From NCBI GenBank assembly GCA_002354655.1, contig DELY01000052.1:1-48245 (forward strand): a DNA stretch of 48,245 nt, in the 5' to 3' direction. Numbering within the stretch: the first letter of the stretch is position 1; every line of letters begins with the position of its first letter. This document shows positions 18,136 to 27,276 of this stretch, piece by piece. This DNA is from Pseudomonas sp. UBA2684. Lineage in GTDB: Bacteria > Pseudomonadota > Gammaproteobacteria > Pseudomonadales > Pseudomonadaceae. Both the position numbers and the translations under genes were made by a program. Below the pieces are notes generated by a model. The model did no database searches, was not told the origin of the DNA, and saw nothing but the letters and a program-made list of their open reading frames with translations.

Positions 18136-19503
18136 ATGAGCACGCCACTGAAACTCGCCGTGGTCGGCCACACCAATGTCGGCAAAACCTCGCTGCTACG
18201 CACCCTGACCCGCGATGTCGGCTTCGGCGAGGTGTCGCATCGCCCCAGCACCACCCGGCATGTCGAGGGCGCGCGGCTGTCGGTGGACGGCCAGGCCCTG
18301 TTGGAGCTGTACGACACGCCCGGCCTGGAAGACGCGATCGCCCTGCTCGACTACCTGGAGCGTCTCGATCGCCCCGGCGAACGCCTGGACGGCCCGGCGC
18401 GGCTGGCGCGCTTTCTCGATGGCAGCGAGGCGCGCCAGCGCTTCGAGCAGGAAGCCAAGGTGCTGCGCCAACTGCTCGCCTCGGACGCCGGCCTGTACGT
18501 GATCGATGCGCGCGAGCCGGTGCTGGCCAAGTACCGGGATGAGCTGGCGGTGCTGAGCATGTGCGGTCGACCGCTGTTGCCGGTACTGAACTTCGTCAGC
18601 AGCAGCCAGCACCGCGAGCAGGACTGGCGCGACGCCCTGGCCCGCCTCGGCCTGCATGCCCTGGTGTGCTTCGACAGCGTGGCGCCGCCGCTGGATGGCG
18701 AGCGACGGTTGTACGAAAGCCTGGCGCTGCTGCAAGAAAAGTCTCGTGCGCAACTGCAACGCCTGATCGACGACCACCACGCCCAGCGCCTGGCACGCCG
18801 GCACAGCGGTGCGCGGTTGATTGCCGAACTGCTGCTCGACTGCGCCGCCTGCCGGCGCAGCGTCGCGGCCCAGTCGATACTGGAGCAAGGGGCGATCCGC
18901 GAACTGCGCGAGGCCATCCGCCAGCGCGAGCAACGCTGCGTCGACGCCTTGCTGCGGCTGTACGCCTTCCGCCCGCAAGACGCCACAGCCGAGGCGTTAC
19001 CGTTGCTCGACGGGCGCTGGGGCGATGACCTGTTCAACCCGGAAACCCTCAAGCAACTCGGGGTCAAGGTCGGCGGCGGTATGGCGGCGGGAGCGGCGAC
19101 CGGGGTGGGCGTCGATCTGCTGGTCGGCGGTATCACCCTCGGCGCGGCGGCGCTTATCGGCGCCGTGCTCGGCGGCGGCGCACAGACCCTGCGCGGCTAT
19201 GGCGCGCGTCTGAAAGGCAAACTCAAGGGCCAGCGCGAGCTGAGCGTCGACGACGCCGTGCTGCGCCTGCTCGCCCTGCGCCAGCAGCTGTTGCTGCAAA
19301 CCCTGGACCTGCGCGGCCATGCCGCCGTCGACGCGATCAAACTGGCCGCCCCGCAAGACAACACCTGGCGTGAAGGCAAACTGCCGGACGCGCTGCACAA
19401 GGCCCGCGCCCACCCCGAATGGTCGTCACTCAATCCTGGCGCAACGCTGGAAGACGGCGAACGCCAGGAGCAGGTGCAGCGGTTGGCAGCCGAGCTGCTC
19501 TAA
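18136..19503 (+). CDS. GTPase with DUF3482 domain
   Basis: This 455-residue protein begins with an Era-like G domain. The Walker A motif 'GHTNVGKTS' is at residues 11-19, a G3 'DTPG' is near residue 61, and a G4-like 'VLNFVSS' replaces the usual NKxD. The C-terminal half is the DUF3482 domain with a hydrophobic glycine-alanine-rich stretch (about residues 315-350) that could insert in the membrane. It pairs with the DUF2868 gene. No function is established for either family member that I can name. A REPIN-like doublet follows the stop. Confidence 0.8.
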   Translation: MSTPLKLAVVGHTNVGKTSLLRTLTRDVGFGEVSHRPSTTRHVEGARLSVDGQALLELYDTPGLEDAIALLDYLERLDRPGERLDGPARLARFLDGSEARQRFEQEAKVLRQLLASDAGLYVIDAREPVLAKYRDELAVLSMCGRPLLPVLNFVSSSQHREQDWRDALARLGLHALVCFDSVAPPLDGERRLYESLALLQEKSRAQLQRLIDDHHAQRLARRHSGARLIAELLLDCAACRRSVAAQSILEQGAIRELREAIRQREQRCVDALLRLYAFRPQDATAEALPLLDGRWGDDLFNPETLKQLGVKVGGGMAAGAATGVGVDLLVGGITLGAAALIGAVLGGGAQTLRGYGARLKGKLKGQRELSVDDAVLRLLALRQQLLLQTLDLRGHAAVDAIKLAAPQDNTWREGKLPDALHKARAHPEWSSLNPGATLEDGERQEQVQRLAAELL

Positions 19504-19515
19504 CCGCTCAACGCG

Positions 19516-19591
19516 TCGCGGCTAAAGCCCCTCCCACATGGACAGCATCTATCCGTGGGAGGGGCCGGGCGGCGTTCCGCTTTAGCCGCGA
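19516..19591. repeat. REP doublet between convergent genes
   Basis: The arms TCGCGGCTAAAGCCCCTCCC and GCTTTAGCCGCGA (inverted) bracket about 76 bp between the DUF3482 gene and thyA. It may also act as a shared 3' structure. Confidence 0.78.
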
Positions 19592-19606
19592 ATCAAACAG
19601 CGCAGG

Positions 19607-20401
19607 TCAGACCGCCACTGGCGCCGGAATATGCGGATGGGCCTGATAGCCGACCAGCTCGAAGTCCTCGAACGTGAACGCCAGCAGGTCCTTCACCTCG
19701 GGGTTGAGCTTCATCACCGGCAGCGGCAGCGGCTCGCGGGTCAGTTGCAGGTCGGCCTGTTCGAGGTGGTTGGCGTACAGGTGGCAGTCGCCGCCGGTCC
19801 AGATGAACTCGCCCGGTTGCAGGTCGCAGACCTGGGCGACCATCAGCGTCAGCAAGGCGTAGCTGGCGATATTGAACGGCACGCCGAGGAAGATATCCGC
19901 CGAACGCTGGTACAGCTGGCAGCTCAGCTTGCCGTCGGCGACGTAGAACTGGAACAGCGCATGGCACGGCGGCAACGCCATTTCATCGACCAACGCCGGG
20001 TTCCAGGCGGAGACGATCAGCCGGCGCGAGTCCGGGTTGCGCTTGATCATCGCCACCAACTTGCTGATCTGATCGATCGACTCGCCATTGGGCGCCGGCC
20101 AACTGCGCCACTGGTAGCCGTACACCGGGCCGAGGTCGCCGTTCTCGTCGGCCCACTCGTCCCAGATGCGCACGCCGTTGTCCTTCAGGTACTGGATGTT
20201 GGTGTCGCCCTGGAGGAACCACAGCAGCTCGTGAATGATCGATTTCAGGTGGCACTTCTTGGTGGTCACCAGGGGAAAACCGGCGGCCAGGTCGAAGCGC
20301 ATCTGGTGCGCGAACACGCTGTAAGTGCCGGTGCCGGTGCGGTCGCTCTTGAAGGTGCCGTTCTCGCGCACGTGGCGCATCAGCTCGAGGTACTGTTTCA
20401 T
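19607..20401 (-). CDS. thyA: Thymidylate synthase
   Basis: ThyA methylates dUMP to dTMP using methylene-tetrahydrofolate. The 264-residue length equals the E. coli enzyme. The nucleophilic Cys lies in '[12 protein letters not shown]'. The N-terminal '[12 protein letters not shown]' phosphate loop and '[17 protein letters not shown]' are intact. The ATG at 20401 shares one base with the lgt stop (TGATG), so translation is coupled to lgt. The order lgt-thyA is also found in E. coli. Confidence 0.97.
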   Translation of the reverse strand: MKQYLELMRHVRENGTFKSDRTGTGTYSVFAHQMRFDLAAGFPLVTTKKCHLKSIIHELLWFLQGDTNIQYLKDNGVRIWDEWADENGDLGPVYGYQWRSWPAPNGESIDQISKLVAMIKRNPDSRRLIVSAWNPALVDEMALPPCHALFQFYVADGKLSCQLYQRSADIFLGVPFNIASYALLTLMVAQVCDLQPGEFIWTGGDCHLYANHLEQADLQLTREPLPLPVMKLNPEVKDLLAFTFEDFELVGYQAHPHIPAPVAV

Positions 20402-21201
20402 CACGCGGCTCCCGGCGCAGGTTGGCGTTTGTAGGCGTAGACGATCAGGCCCACGCCGCCGAGGATCATCGGCAGGCAGAGCACCTGGCCCATGGTCAGC
20501 CAGCCGCCGGCCAGGTAACCGAGCTGGACGTCCGGCACGCGAACGAACTCGACGATAAAGCGGAACACCCCGTAACAGGCGGCGAACATGCCCGATACCG
20601 CCATGGTCGGCCGGGGCTTACGCGAATAGAACCAGAGGATGGTGAACAGCGCCACGCCTTCCAGGGCGAACTGGTAGAGCTGCGACGGATGGCGCGCCAG
20701 CTGCTCGGGGTCGGTGGGGAAGACCATCGCCCACGGCACGTCGGTGGCCTTGCCCCACAGCTCGGCGTTGATGAAGTTGCCGATGCGCCCGGCGCCCAGG
20801 CCGATCGGCACCAGCGGGGCGATAAAGTCCATCAGTTCGAAGAAACTCTTGCCGTTGCGCTTGCCGAACCACCAGGTGGCCAGCATCACGCCGAGCAACC
20901 CGCCGTGGAACGACATGCCGCCTTCCCAGATACGCAGCATTTTGACCGGCTCAGCGATATAGGCCGCCAGGTCGTAGAACAGCACGTAGCCGAGTCGCCC
21001 ACCGAGAATCACGCCCATGGCCACCCAGAACACCAGGTCCGAGAGTTTTTCCTTGTTCCAGGTCGGCGCGAAGGCGTTGACCCGGCGCGAGGCCAGCCAC
21101 CAGGCGCCGCCGATGCCGATCAGGTACATCAGGCCGTACCAGTGAATTTTCAGCGGGCCGAGGGCGATGGCCACCGGGTCGATCTGCGGGTAAGGCAGCA
21201 T
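20401..21201 (-). CDS. lgt: Prolipoprotein diacylglyceryl transferase
   Basis: Lgt attaches diacylglycerol to the lipobox cysteine of lipoproteins at the inner membrane, the first step of lipoprotein maturation. The 266-residue protein has about seven membrane segments and the signature '[13 protein letters not shown]' near residue 140. ATG 21201 lies 6 nt after AAGGAG; a TTG at 21207 directly touches that site and is unlikely. It sits in a TauE-lgt-thyA operon. The window itself encodes substrates, such as the lipoprotein at 8271-8699. Confidence 0.95.
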   Translation of the reverse strand: MLPYPQIDPVAIALGPLKIHWYGLMYLIGIGGAWWLASRRVNAFAPTWNKEKLSDLVFWVAMGVILGGRLGYVLFYDLAAYIAEPVKMLRIWEGGMSFHGGLLGVMLATWWFGKRNGKSFFELMDFIAPLVPIGLGAGRIGNFINAELWGKATDVPWAMVFPTDPEQLARHPSQLYQFALEGVALFTILWFYSRKPRPTMAVSGMFAACYGVFRFIVEFVRVPDVQLGYLAGGWLTMGQVLCLPMILGGVGLIVYAYKRQPAPGAA

Positions 21202-21211
21202 GTACAACTCC

Positions 21212-21994
21212 TTAGATCAGGAAACTCAGGCCCACGCTGAACAGCAGCAGGGCGAACAGGCGCTTGAGCACGCGCGGCGACAAGCGATGCGCCAAACGAG
21301 CGCCCAGACGGGCGAAAAACATACTGCTGACGGCGATCCCGGCCAACGCCGGCAGGTAGACGAAGCCCAGGCTCCACGCCGGCAACTGCGGATTATCCCA
21401 ACCCAACCAAATGAAACTCAGCGCACCGGCCATGGCAATCGGCAGGCCGCAGGCCGCCGAGGTGGCCACCGCCTGCTGCATCGGCACGCTGCGCCAGGTC
21501 AGGAACGGCACACTGAGCGAGCCGCCGCCGATGCCGAAAATCGCCGAGGCCCAGCCAATCACTGCGCCGGCTACGGTCAAACCAGGCTTGCCTGGGACCG
21601 CAAGGCTGGCCTTGGGTTTCAGGTCCAGGGCCATTTGCAGGGCGATGACGATGGCGAACACGCCGATGATCTTCTGCAACACCTCGCCCTGGAGGGTCGC
21701 CGCAGTCGCCGCGCCAAGCGCGGCGCCGAGCAGAATCCCCAACGCCATCCAGGCGAAGATCGACCAGCGCACCGCGCCTTTGCGCTGATGCTCCAGCACC
21801 GAATTGATCGAGGTGAAGATGATGGTGGCCAACGACGTGCCCACGGCCAGGTGGGTGAGTACCTCGGGGGCAACGCCCTGGGCGGCAAAGCTCATGACCA
21901 GTACCGGCACGATGATCAACCCGCCGCCGACGCCGAACAAGCCGGCCAACACCCCGGCCGCCGCGCCTAGCAGCACATACAGCAGCAGTTCCAT
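21212..21994 (-). CDS. TauE/SafE-family membrane permease
   Basis: This 260-residue protein is built of two homologous halves with about eight membrane helices. Glycine-rich repeats occur at '[17 protein letters not shown]' (about residues 14-30) and '[17 protein letters not shown]' in the second half. This is the TauE/SafE/YfcA family of anion exporters, tied to sulfite or organosulfur export in some members. The substrate here is unknown. ATG 21994 is chosen because it places the first helix at the N-terminus and follows GGGGG. Lgt begins 10 bp after its stop. Confidence 0.85.
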   Translation of the reverse strand: MELLLYVLLGAAAGVLAGLFGVGGGLIIVPVLVMSFAAQGVAPEVLTHLAVGTSLATIIFTSINSVLEHQRKGAVRWSIFAWMALGILLGAALGAATAATLQGEVLQKIIGVFAIVIALQMALDLKPKASLAVPGKPGLTVAGAVIGWASAIFGIGGGSLSVPFLTWRSVPMQQAVATSAACGLPIAMAGALSFIWLGWDNPQLPAWSLGFVYLPALAGIAVSSMFFARLGARLAHRLSPRVLKRLFALLLFSVGLSFLI

Positions 21995-22325
21995 CGGCAC
22001 CCCCGAAACAAAGCGGCATGTTACCGGAAGCAGCCTTCTTCCCTCCACTGAGCGAATGCGATAGTGCTTCCGGTTTTGCCTCGCCCGTGACGCCACACCG
22101 CGCCTGATGCGGTGCCGCGCGTCGCCAGCGAGCGCTAAATGGCGAAGACTAGGCGAAAATATTTCCGACTTTTCGGCGGGCGCCTAAGCTGTGAAAGCGA
22201 CCACTGGCGCGGGGACAACACACTTGTCGCCTGGACTAAAACACCATTGCACTGGAACCGGGCGCTGCCCTGTAACGGCAACACCGAGTAGATGACGTCA
22301 CTGCTGCGTCCCTCAAGGAGCCTTT
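21995..22325. other. Intergenic region TauE to NRDE gene
   Basis: No gene is seen in these 331 bp between divergent genes. A perfect 10-bp inverted repeat (ACCGGAAGCA at 22023-22032, TGCTTCCGGT at 22065-22074) lies just upstream of the permease gene and could be an operator or an mRNA leader stem. CAAGGAG at 22314-22320 is the Shine-Dalgarno sequence of the next gene. Confidence 0.45.
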
Positions 22326-23072
22326 ATGTGTCTGATCGTTTTCGCCTGGCGCCCAAACCATCAACTGCCCTTGGTGTTGGCGGCCAACCGCGACGAGTTC
22401 TATGCCCGCCCGAGCCTGCCGCTGGCCGCCTGGGAAGACGCGCCGGAGCTGTACGGCGGGCGCGATCTTGAAGCCGGTGGCACCTGGTTAGGCGTGGGAC
22501 CGGGTGGCCGCTTCGCCGCCCTGACCAATATCCGCGATCCACGCCAGCCACCGCATGGCCGCTCACGGGGCGAGCTGCCGGTGCAGTTCCTGCGCAGCGC
22601 GCTTGAGCCCGCAGCCTTCCTCGCAGAGTTGGCGACGCGCAGCAGCGACTATTCGGCGTTCAACCTGTTGCTCGGCAACACCCAGCAGCTGTGGCTGCTG
22701 AACTCGCGCCATGGCACCCCGCAGCAGTTGCCGGAAGGGCTCTACGGCCTGTCGAATGCGGCGCTGGATACGCCTTGGCCCAAGCTACAGAAAGGCAAGG
22801 CGCTGCTCGGCGAGTGCCTGATCGAACCGCAGACAGAGGCGCTTCTGGACTTGTTGCACGATGCACAGCAGCCCGCGGACGCGAGCCTGCCCGATACCGG
22901 CGTGGGCCTGAACACCGAACGCCTGCTCTCCAGCATTTTTATTGCCACCCGCAGTTACGGCACCCTCGCCAGCACCGTGCTGCTGGCGCGCGCCGACGGT
23001 TCGCGGCAGTTGGTCGAGCGCCGCTATGGACCTCACGGCGTGCCCCTGGGCGATACCCGCATCGAGTGCTAG
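22326..23072 (+). CDS. NRDE (TANGO2-like) protein
   Basis: This 248-residue protein starts with 'MCLIVFAW' and has the eponymous 'AANRDEFYARP' at residues 19-29, then 'GGTWLGV' and 'TNIRDP'. It belongs to the NRDE superfamily related to Ntn hydrolases. The human homologue TANGO2 has been linked to metabolism and haem handling, but the bacterial role is unknown. The initiator Met followed by Cys2 suggests the cysteine could become a nucleophile after Met removal, as in Ntn hydrolases; that is inference. It is convergent with ptsP. Confidence 0.85.
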   Translation: MCLIVFAWRPNHQLPLVLAANRDEFYARPSLPLAAWEDAPELYGGRDLEAGGTWLGVGPGGRFAALTNIRDPRQPPHGRSRGELPVQFLRSALEPAAFLAELATRSSDYSAFNLLLGNTQQLWLLNSRHGTPQQLPEGLYGLSNAALDTPWPKLQKGKALLGECLIEPQTEALLDLLHDAQQPADASLPDTGVGLNTERLLSSIFIATRSYGTLASTVLLARADGSRQLVERRYGPHGVPLGDTRIEC

Positions 23073-23101
23073 TGGCGTGCGCCGCTACCGGCCGGAGCGG
23101 C

Positions 23102-25381
23102 TCAGGACTGGATATTCGACGCCGGGTTGATCATCCGCCCCAGGCCCAGGTTACGCAGGGCCAATTGCAGGGTGCTGTGAATCACCTGCGGGTTGTCGAT
23201 GGTCATCAGCTGCGCGAGCAATTCCTTGGCCTTGTTCAGGCTGATCTGGCGTAGCAACCACTTCACCTTGGGCAGGTTGGTGGCGTTCATCGACAGGCTG
23301 TCGAAGCCCATGGCCATCAGCAGCACGGCGGCAGCCGGATCGCCGGCCATCTCGCCGCAGATGCTCACCGGCTTGCCTTCGGCATGCGCATCGTCGACCA
23401 CCTTGCGCAGCGCTTGCAGCACCGCCGGGTGGAGGAAGTCGTAGAGATCGGCAACCCGTGGGTTGTTGCGATCCACCGCCAATAGGTATTGCGTCAGGTC
23501 ATTCGAACCGACCGAGAGGAAGTCCACCTGGCGCGCCAATTCGCGGGTCTGGTAGACCGCCGCGGGAATCTCGATCATCACCCCGACCGGCGGCAGCGGC
23601 ACGTCGGTACCTTCGTCGCGCACCTCGCCCCAGGCACGGTGGATCAGGTGCAGGGCTTCTTCCAGCTCCTGAATGCCGGAAATCATCGGCAGCAAAATGC
23701 GCAGGTTGTTCAGGCCTTCGCTGGCCTTGAGCATGGCGCGGGTCTGCACCAGGAAGATTTCTGGGTGGTCGAGGGTGACGCGAATGCCGCGCCAGCCGAG
23801 AAAGGGGTTTTCTTCCTTGATCGGGAAGTAGGACAACGCCTTGTCGCCGCCGATATCCAAACTGCGCATGGTCACCGGCAACGGATGGAAGGCGGCCAAC
23901 TGCTCGCGGTAGATCGCCAGCTGTTCCTTCTCGCTGGGGAAGCGTTCCTTGATCATGAACGGCACTTCGGTGCGGTACAGGCCAACGCCCTCGGCACCGC
24001 GCTCCTGGGCGCGCACCACATCGGCGAGCAGGCCGGTGTTGACCCACAGCGGCATGCGATGGCCATCCAGGGTTTCGCACGGCAAGGCGCGCAGGGCATC
24101 CAGACCCTGGGTCAGTTGGCGCTCTTCCTCGACCACATCGGCGTACTGCTTGCGCAGAATTTCGCTGGGGTTGGTGAACACCTCGCCGTGGTAGCCATCG
24201 ACGATCAGTTGAATGCCATCGATCTTCGAATAAGGCAGGTCGACCGCGCCCATCACCGTGGGAATACCCATGGCACGGGCAAAGATCGCCACATGCGAGT
24301 TGCCCGAACCGAGCACCGAAACCAGGCCGACCAGCTTGCCTTCCGGCACCTCGCCGAGCATCGCCGGCGACAGTTCCTCGCTGACCAGAATGGTGTTGTC
24401 CGGGTAGGTCAGGGTTTGCTGGCGGGCCTGCTGCAAGTAGGCGAGCAGGCGCCGGCCGAGGTCTTTGACATCCGACGCGCGCTCACGCAGGTAGGCGTCG
24501 TCCATCAATTCGAAGCGGTTGACGTGCTCGCTGACCACTTGGCGCAGCGCGCCCTGGGCCCATTGGCCGGTCTTGATGACCTTGACCACTTCGTTACCCA
24601 GGGCTGCGTCTTCGAGCATCATCAGGTAGACGTCGAACAGCGCGCGCTCTTCCGGGCGCAACTGGCTGGCCATCTTCGCCGACAGCGCGCGCATGTCCGT
24701 GCGCACGCCCTCCAGCGCGGTATTGAACAACAGCAACTCGGCGTCGATGTCACTGATGGCTTTATCCGGCACCACGTCCAGGTCGGCCGGCGGTAAAACC
24801 ACCACCGCGGTGCCCACCGCAGCGCCCGGCGAGCCCGGCACGCCAACGAACTTGGCTTCCTGGATACCCTTGCCCTGCTTGCCCAGGCCACGGATCGAGC
24901 CAGTCGCCTCGGCATGCGCGATCACCCCAGCCAACTGCGCGCTCATGGTCACCAGGAAGGCTTCTTCGCCCTCGTCGAACTGGCGCCGCTCCTTTTGCTG
25001 GACGACCAACACGCCCATCACCCGGCGATGGTGAATGATCGGTGAGCCGAGGAAGGAGGCATAACGCTCCTCGCCGGTTTCGGCGAAGTAGCGGTAGCGC
25101 GGGTGATCCGCCGCGTGTTCCAGGTTCAGCGGCTCCTCGCGGGTACCAACCAGGCCGACCAGACCCTCGTTGGGCGCCATGCTGACCTTGCCGATGGAGC
25201 GTTTGTTCAAGCCCTCGGTGGCCATCAGCACAAAGCGATTGGTCTCCGGATCGAGCAAGTAGACCGAGCAGACCTGGCTACCCATGGCCTCCCTGACGCG
25301 CAGCACGATGATGCCCAACGCCGCCTTGAGGTCCTTGGCGGCATTTACTTCCTGGACAATCTTGCGCAGCGTATTGAGCAT
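23102..25381 (-). CDS. ptsP: Nitrogen PTS enzyme I (PtsP)
   Basis: PtsP (EI-Ntr) accepts phosphate from phosphoenolpyruvate and passes it to NPr in the regulatory nitrogen phosphotransferase system. The 759-residue protein has a GAF sensory domain (about residues 1-160) and a PEP-utiliser N-terminal domain. The phosphohistidine segment 'GSGNSHVAIFARAMGIP' is near residue 355, and a C-terminal PEP-binding barrel ends with 'CGEMAGDP'. It follows rppH by 20 bp on the same strand. The rppH-ptsP order, with lgt-thyA nearby, is conserved across gammaproteobacteria. Confidence 0.96.
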   Translation of the reverse strand: MLNTLRKIVQEVNAAKDLKAALGIIVLRVREAMGSQVCSVYLLDPETNRFVLMATEGLNKRSIGKVSMAPNEGLVGLVGTREEPLNLEHAADHPRYRYFAETGEERYASFLGSPIIHHRRVMGVLVVQQKERRQFDEGEEAFLVTMSAQLAGVIAHAEATGSIRGLGKQGKGIQEAKFVGVPGSPGAAVGTAVVVLPPADLDVVPDKAISDIDAELLLFNTALEGVRTDMRALSAKMASQLRPEERALFDVYLMMLEDAALGNEVVKVIKTGQWAQGALRQVVSEHVNRFELMDDAYLRERASDVKDLGRRLLAYLQQARQQTLTYPDNTILVSEELSPAMLGEVPEGKLVGLVSVLGSGNSHVAIFARAMGIPTVMGAVDLPYSKIDGIQLIVDGYHGEVFTNPSEILRKQYADVVEEERQLTQGLDALRALPCETLDGHRMPLWVNTGLLADVVRAQERGAEGVGLYRTEVPFMIKERFPSEKEQLAIYREQLAAFHPLPVTMRSLDIGGDKALSYFPIKEENPFLGWRGIRVTLDHPEIFLVQTRAMLKASEGLNNLRILLPMISGIQELEEALHLIHRAWGEVRDEGTDVPLPPVGVMIEIPAAVYQTRELARQVDFLSVGSNDLTQYLLAVDRNNPRVADLYDFLHPAVLQALRKVVDDAHAEGKPVSICGEMAGDPAAAVLLMAMGFDSLSMNATNLPKVKWLLRQISLNKAKELLAQLMTIDNPQVIHSTLQLALRNLGLGRMINPASNIQS

Positions 25382-25401
25382 GGCTCGGCTCTAAGTCAGT
25401 G

Positions 25402-25881
25402 TCAGTCTCGCGCCAACAGGCGCGGAGCGAGTTCCTTGAGGGCGCGACGGTAAACCTCGCGCTTGAATGTGACCACCTGACCCAATGGATACCAGTAACT
25501 GACCCAGCGCCAGCCGTCGAATTCCGGCTTGCCGGTCAGGTCCATGCGCACCCGTTGCTCATCCGAGGTCAGGCGTAGCAGAAACCACTTTTGTTTCTGG
25601 CCGATGCACAGCGGTTGGCTGTGGGTACGCACCAGACGTTGCGGCAGACGATACCTCAACCAGCCACGGGTGCAGGCGAGAATTTTCACGTCCTGCTCTT
25701 CCAGCCCGACTTCTTCGTTCAATTCGCGATAAAGCGCTTCTTCCGGCGACTCATGGTCATTGATCCCGCCTTGCGGGAACTGCCAGGCGTCCTGGTTAAT
25801 CCGACGCGCCCAAAGCACCTGGCCGACGTCATTGGTCAGAATGATGCCGACGTTGGGGCGAAAACCATCAGGATCGATCAC
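25402..25881 (-). CDS. rppH: RNA pyrophosphohydrolase
   Basis: RppH removes pyrophosphate from the 5' end of transcripts, which triggers RNase E-dependent decay. The 159-residue protein has a complete Nudix box from G38 to L60 ('[13 protein letters not shown]' then 'RELNEEVGL'). The start is GTG 25881, giving the family N-terminus '[13 protein letters not shown]'; upstream extensions do not fit the family. It forms an operon with ptsP and is divergent from the HAD phosphatase gene. An RraB-like RNase E inhibitor is encoded in the integron at 47289-47633, a coincidental but related theme. Confidence 0.95.
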   Translation of the reverse strand: MIDPDGFRPNVGIILTNDVGQVLWARRINQDAWQFPQGGINDHESPEEALYRELNEEVGLEEQDVKILACTRGWLRYRLPQRLVRTHSQPLCIGQKQKWFLLRLTSDEQRVRMDLTGKPEFDGWRWVSYWYPLGQVVTFKREVYRRALKELAPRLLARD

Positions 25882-26025
25882 GGCGCACAACCTCGTAAAC
25901 GCATGTTTCGGCATTGTTCCACAAAGGTCGCGGCAGCGGCAACGCGGCCGCCCCGCGTAATGGGAATGGCGTATAAAAGCCGTTATTCTGGCCACCCTTC
26001 GATGTTGGCAATGAAAGGTGCTCCT

Positions 26026-26679
26026 GTGCGTTTGGCTTTATTCGATCTCGACAACACCCTGCTCGGCGGCGACAGCGACCACGCCTGGGGCGACTACCTG
26101 TGTGAGCGCGGCATCCTCGACGGGATTGCCTACAAGGCGCGCAACGATGCGTTCTACCAGGACTACCTGGCCGGGCACCTGAACATCACCGACTACCTGA
26201 ACTTCAGCCTGGAGATTCTCGGACGCAGCGAGATGGCTCAGCTCGACCAGTGGCACCGCGAGTTCATGCGCGACTGCGTCGAGCCGATCATCCTGGCCAA
26301 GGGCGAAGCGCTGCTCGCCGAACACCGCGCAGCCGGCGACCAGCTGCTGATCATCACCGCCACCAACCGCTTCGTCACCGCGCCGATTGCCGCGCGCCTG
26401 GGCGTCGACACCCTGCTGGCCACCGAATGCGAAATGCACGACGGCCGCTACACCGGGCGCACCACCGACGTGCCGTGCTTTAAAGAAGGCAAGGTCACCC
26501 GACTCAATCGCTGGCTCGGCGAAACCGGGTTCAATCTGAATGACAGCTGTTTCTACAGCGATTCGATGAACGACCTGCCGCTGCTGGAGCAGGTGACCCG
26601 CCCGGTGGCGGTCGACCCGGACCCGAACCTGCGCGCCGAAGCCGAAAAGCGTGGCTGGCCGGTAATTTCGCTGCGCTAA
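26026..26679 (+). CDS. HAD-superfamily phosphatase, SerB-like
   Basis: This 217-residue haloacid-dehalogenase hydrolase has motif I '[11 protein letters not shown]' at the N-terminus, motif II 'ITATNRF' and motif III/IV '[12 protein letters not shown]'. It falls in the IB (phosphoserine-phosphatase-like) subgroup and matches PA0335 in context. Substrates in this subgroup include phosphoserine and histidinol phosphate, and I cannot choose between them. GTG 26026 is preferred because AAAGGTG lies at proper spacing; ATG 26011 would overlap that site. It ends before a hairpin at 26685. Confidence 0.85.
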   Translation: MRLALFDLDNTLLGGDSDHAWGDYLCERGILDGIAYKARNDAFYQDYLAGHLNITDYLNFSLEILGRSEMAQLDQWHREFMRDCVEPIILAKGEALLAEHRAAGDQLLIITATNRFVTAPIAARLGVDTLLATECEMHDGRYTGRTTDVPCFKEGKVTRLNRWLGETGFNLNDSCFYSDSMNDLPLLEQVTRPVAVDPDPNLRAEAEKRGWPVISLR

Positions 26680-26684
26680 ACAAT

Positions 26685-26710
26685 CCCCAGCGCAGGCTTA
26701 TCCGCTGGGG
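26685..26710 (+). terminator. Hairpin after HAD gene
   Basis: CCCCAGCG and CGCTGGGG form an 8-bp stem followed by TATTT, 6 bp after the stop. Confidence 0.65.
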
Positions 26711-26720
26711 TATTTCAGAT

Positions 26721-26747
26721 GATGGACAAGGCTGCGCCATGTCCATC
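26721..26747. repeat. Fragment of GGACATGG-type repeat
   Basis: This 27-bp segment reads, on the minus strand, almost as the GGACATGGCG...GCCTTGTCC block of the repeats at 28903 and 38136. Its ends GATGGAC/GTCCATC are themselves inverted. Confidence 0.5.
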
Positions 26748-26765
26748 CAACCGGAGCTGTAAAAC

Positions 26766-26795
26766 AAAAACGCCGCCTGATCAGGCGGCGTTTTC
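26766..26795. terminator. Bidirectional intrinsic terminator
   Basis: A perfect 20-bp palindrome (CGCCGCCTGA with TCAGGCGGCG, 26771-26790) is flanked by AAAA on the left and TTTT on the right. It separates the HAD gene from the convergent membrane-protein gene. Confidence 0.9.
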
Positions 26796-26808
26796 ATGCG
26801 CGGCTAGA

Positions 26809-27249
26809 TCAAGCCGGCTTGGCGCCCATCAGGCCCATGATCACCAGCAACAGCAGCACGATCAGCCCAGCATAGACGGCGGCGAAGCGCAGCAGACGCG
26901 ACGGCGCCGGGCTGTCGCCGAGTGCCTGCCAGGCCGAGAGGCGGCCGGCCAGCAACAGGCCGCACAACGCCAGCACGGCGAACAGGATGCTGCCGGCCAG
27001 CAGCCAGGTTTGCCCCAGCGGCCAGCCGACCATATCGACCAACCACCAGCCACTGATCGGCAGGCTCAGCGCCAGCACGCCCAGCACCGGCAGGCTGATC
27101 AGCCGGGTGCGCCGCAGTTTGCGCTGCAACACCGCGGCATCGCCGCCGCGCCAGGCCTTCCACAGCATGAAGGCGTGGGCCAATACGCCCAGCAACAGCA
27201 GAATGCCGGGGGCGCTGTGGACGATTCTCAGCAGCAGATAGTGCTCCAT
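26809..27249 (-). CDS. DUF2269-like membrane protein
   Basis: This 146-residue integral membrane protein has four hydrophobic helices at about residues 8-28, 50-70, 80-100 and 120-140. The order of a His near the first helix ('LRIVHSAPGI'), a basic loop, and tryptophan and glycine near helix 2 ('GWWLVDMVGW') resembles the DUF2269 / YozB-like group. It starts 27 bp after ilvA and is likely co-transcribed. No function is known to me. Confidence 0.7.
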   Translation of the reverse strand: MEHYLLLRIVHSAPGILLLLGVLAHAFMLWKAWRGGDAAVLQRKLRRTRLISLPVLGVLALSLPISGWWLVDMVGWPLGQTWLLAGSILFAVLALCGLLLAGRLSAWQALGDSPAPSRLLRFAAVYAGLIVLLLLVIMGLMGAKPA

Positions 27250-27276
27250 GACGTTATTCCCTGTTCGATGCCGCGT

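Noticed and set aside
18011-18139. 42-residue open frame between DUF2868 and DUF3482 genes
   Set aside because: It mostly translates a repeat element and is better explained as a relic start codon than as a gene.
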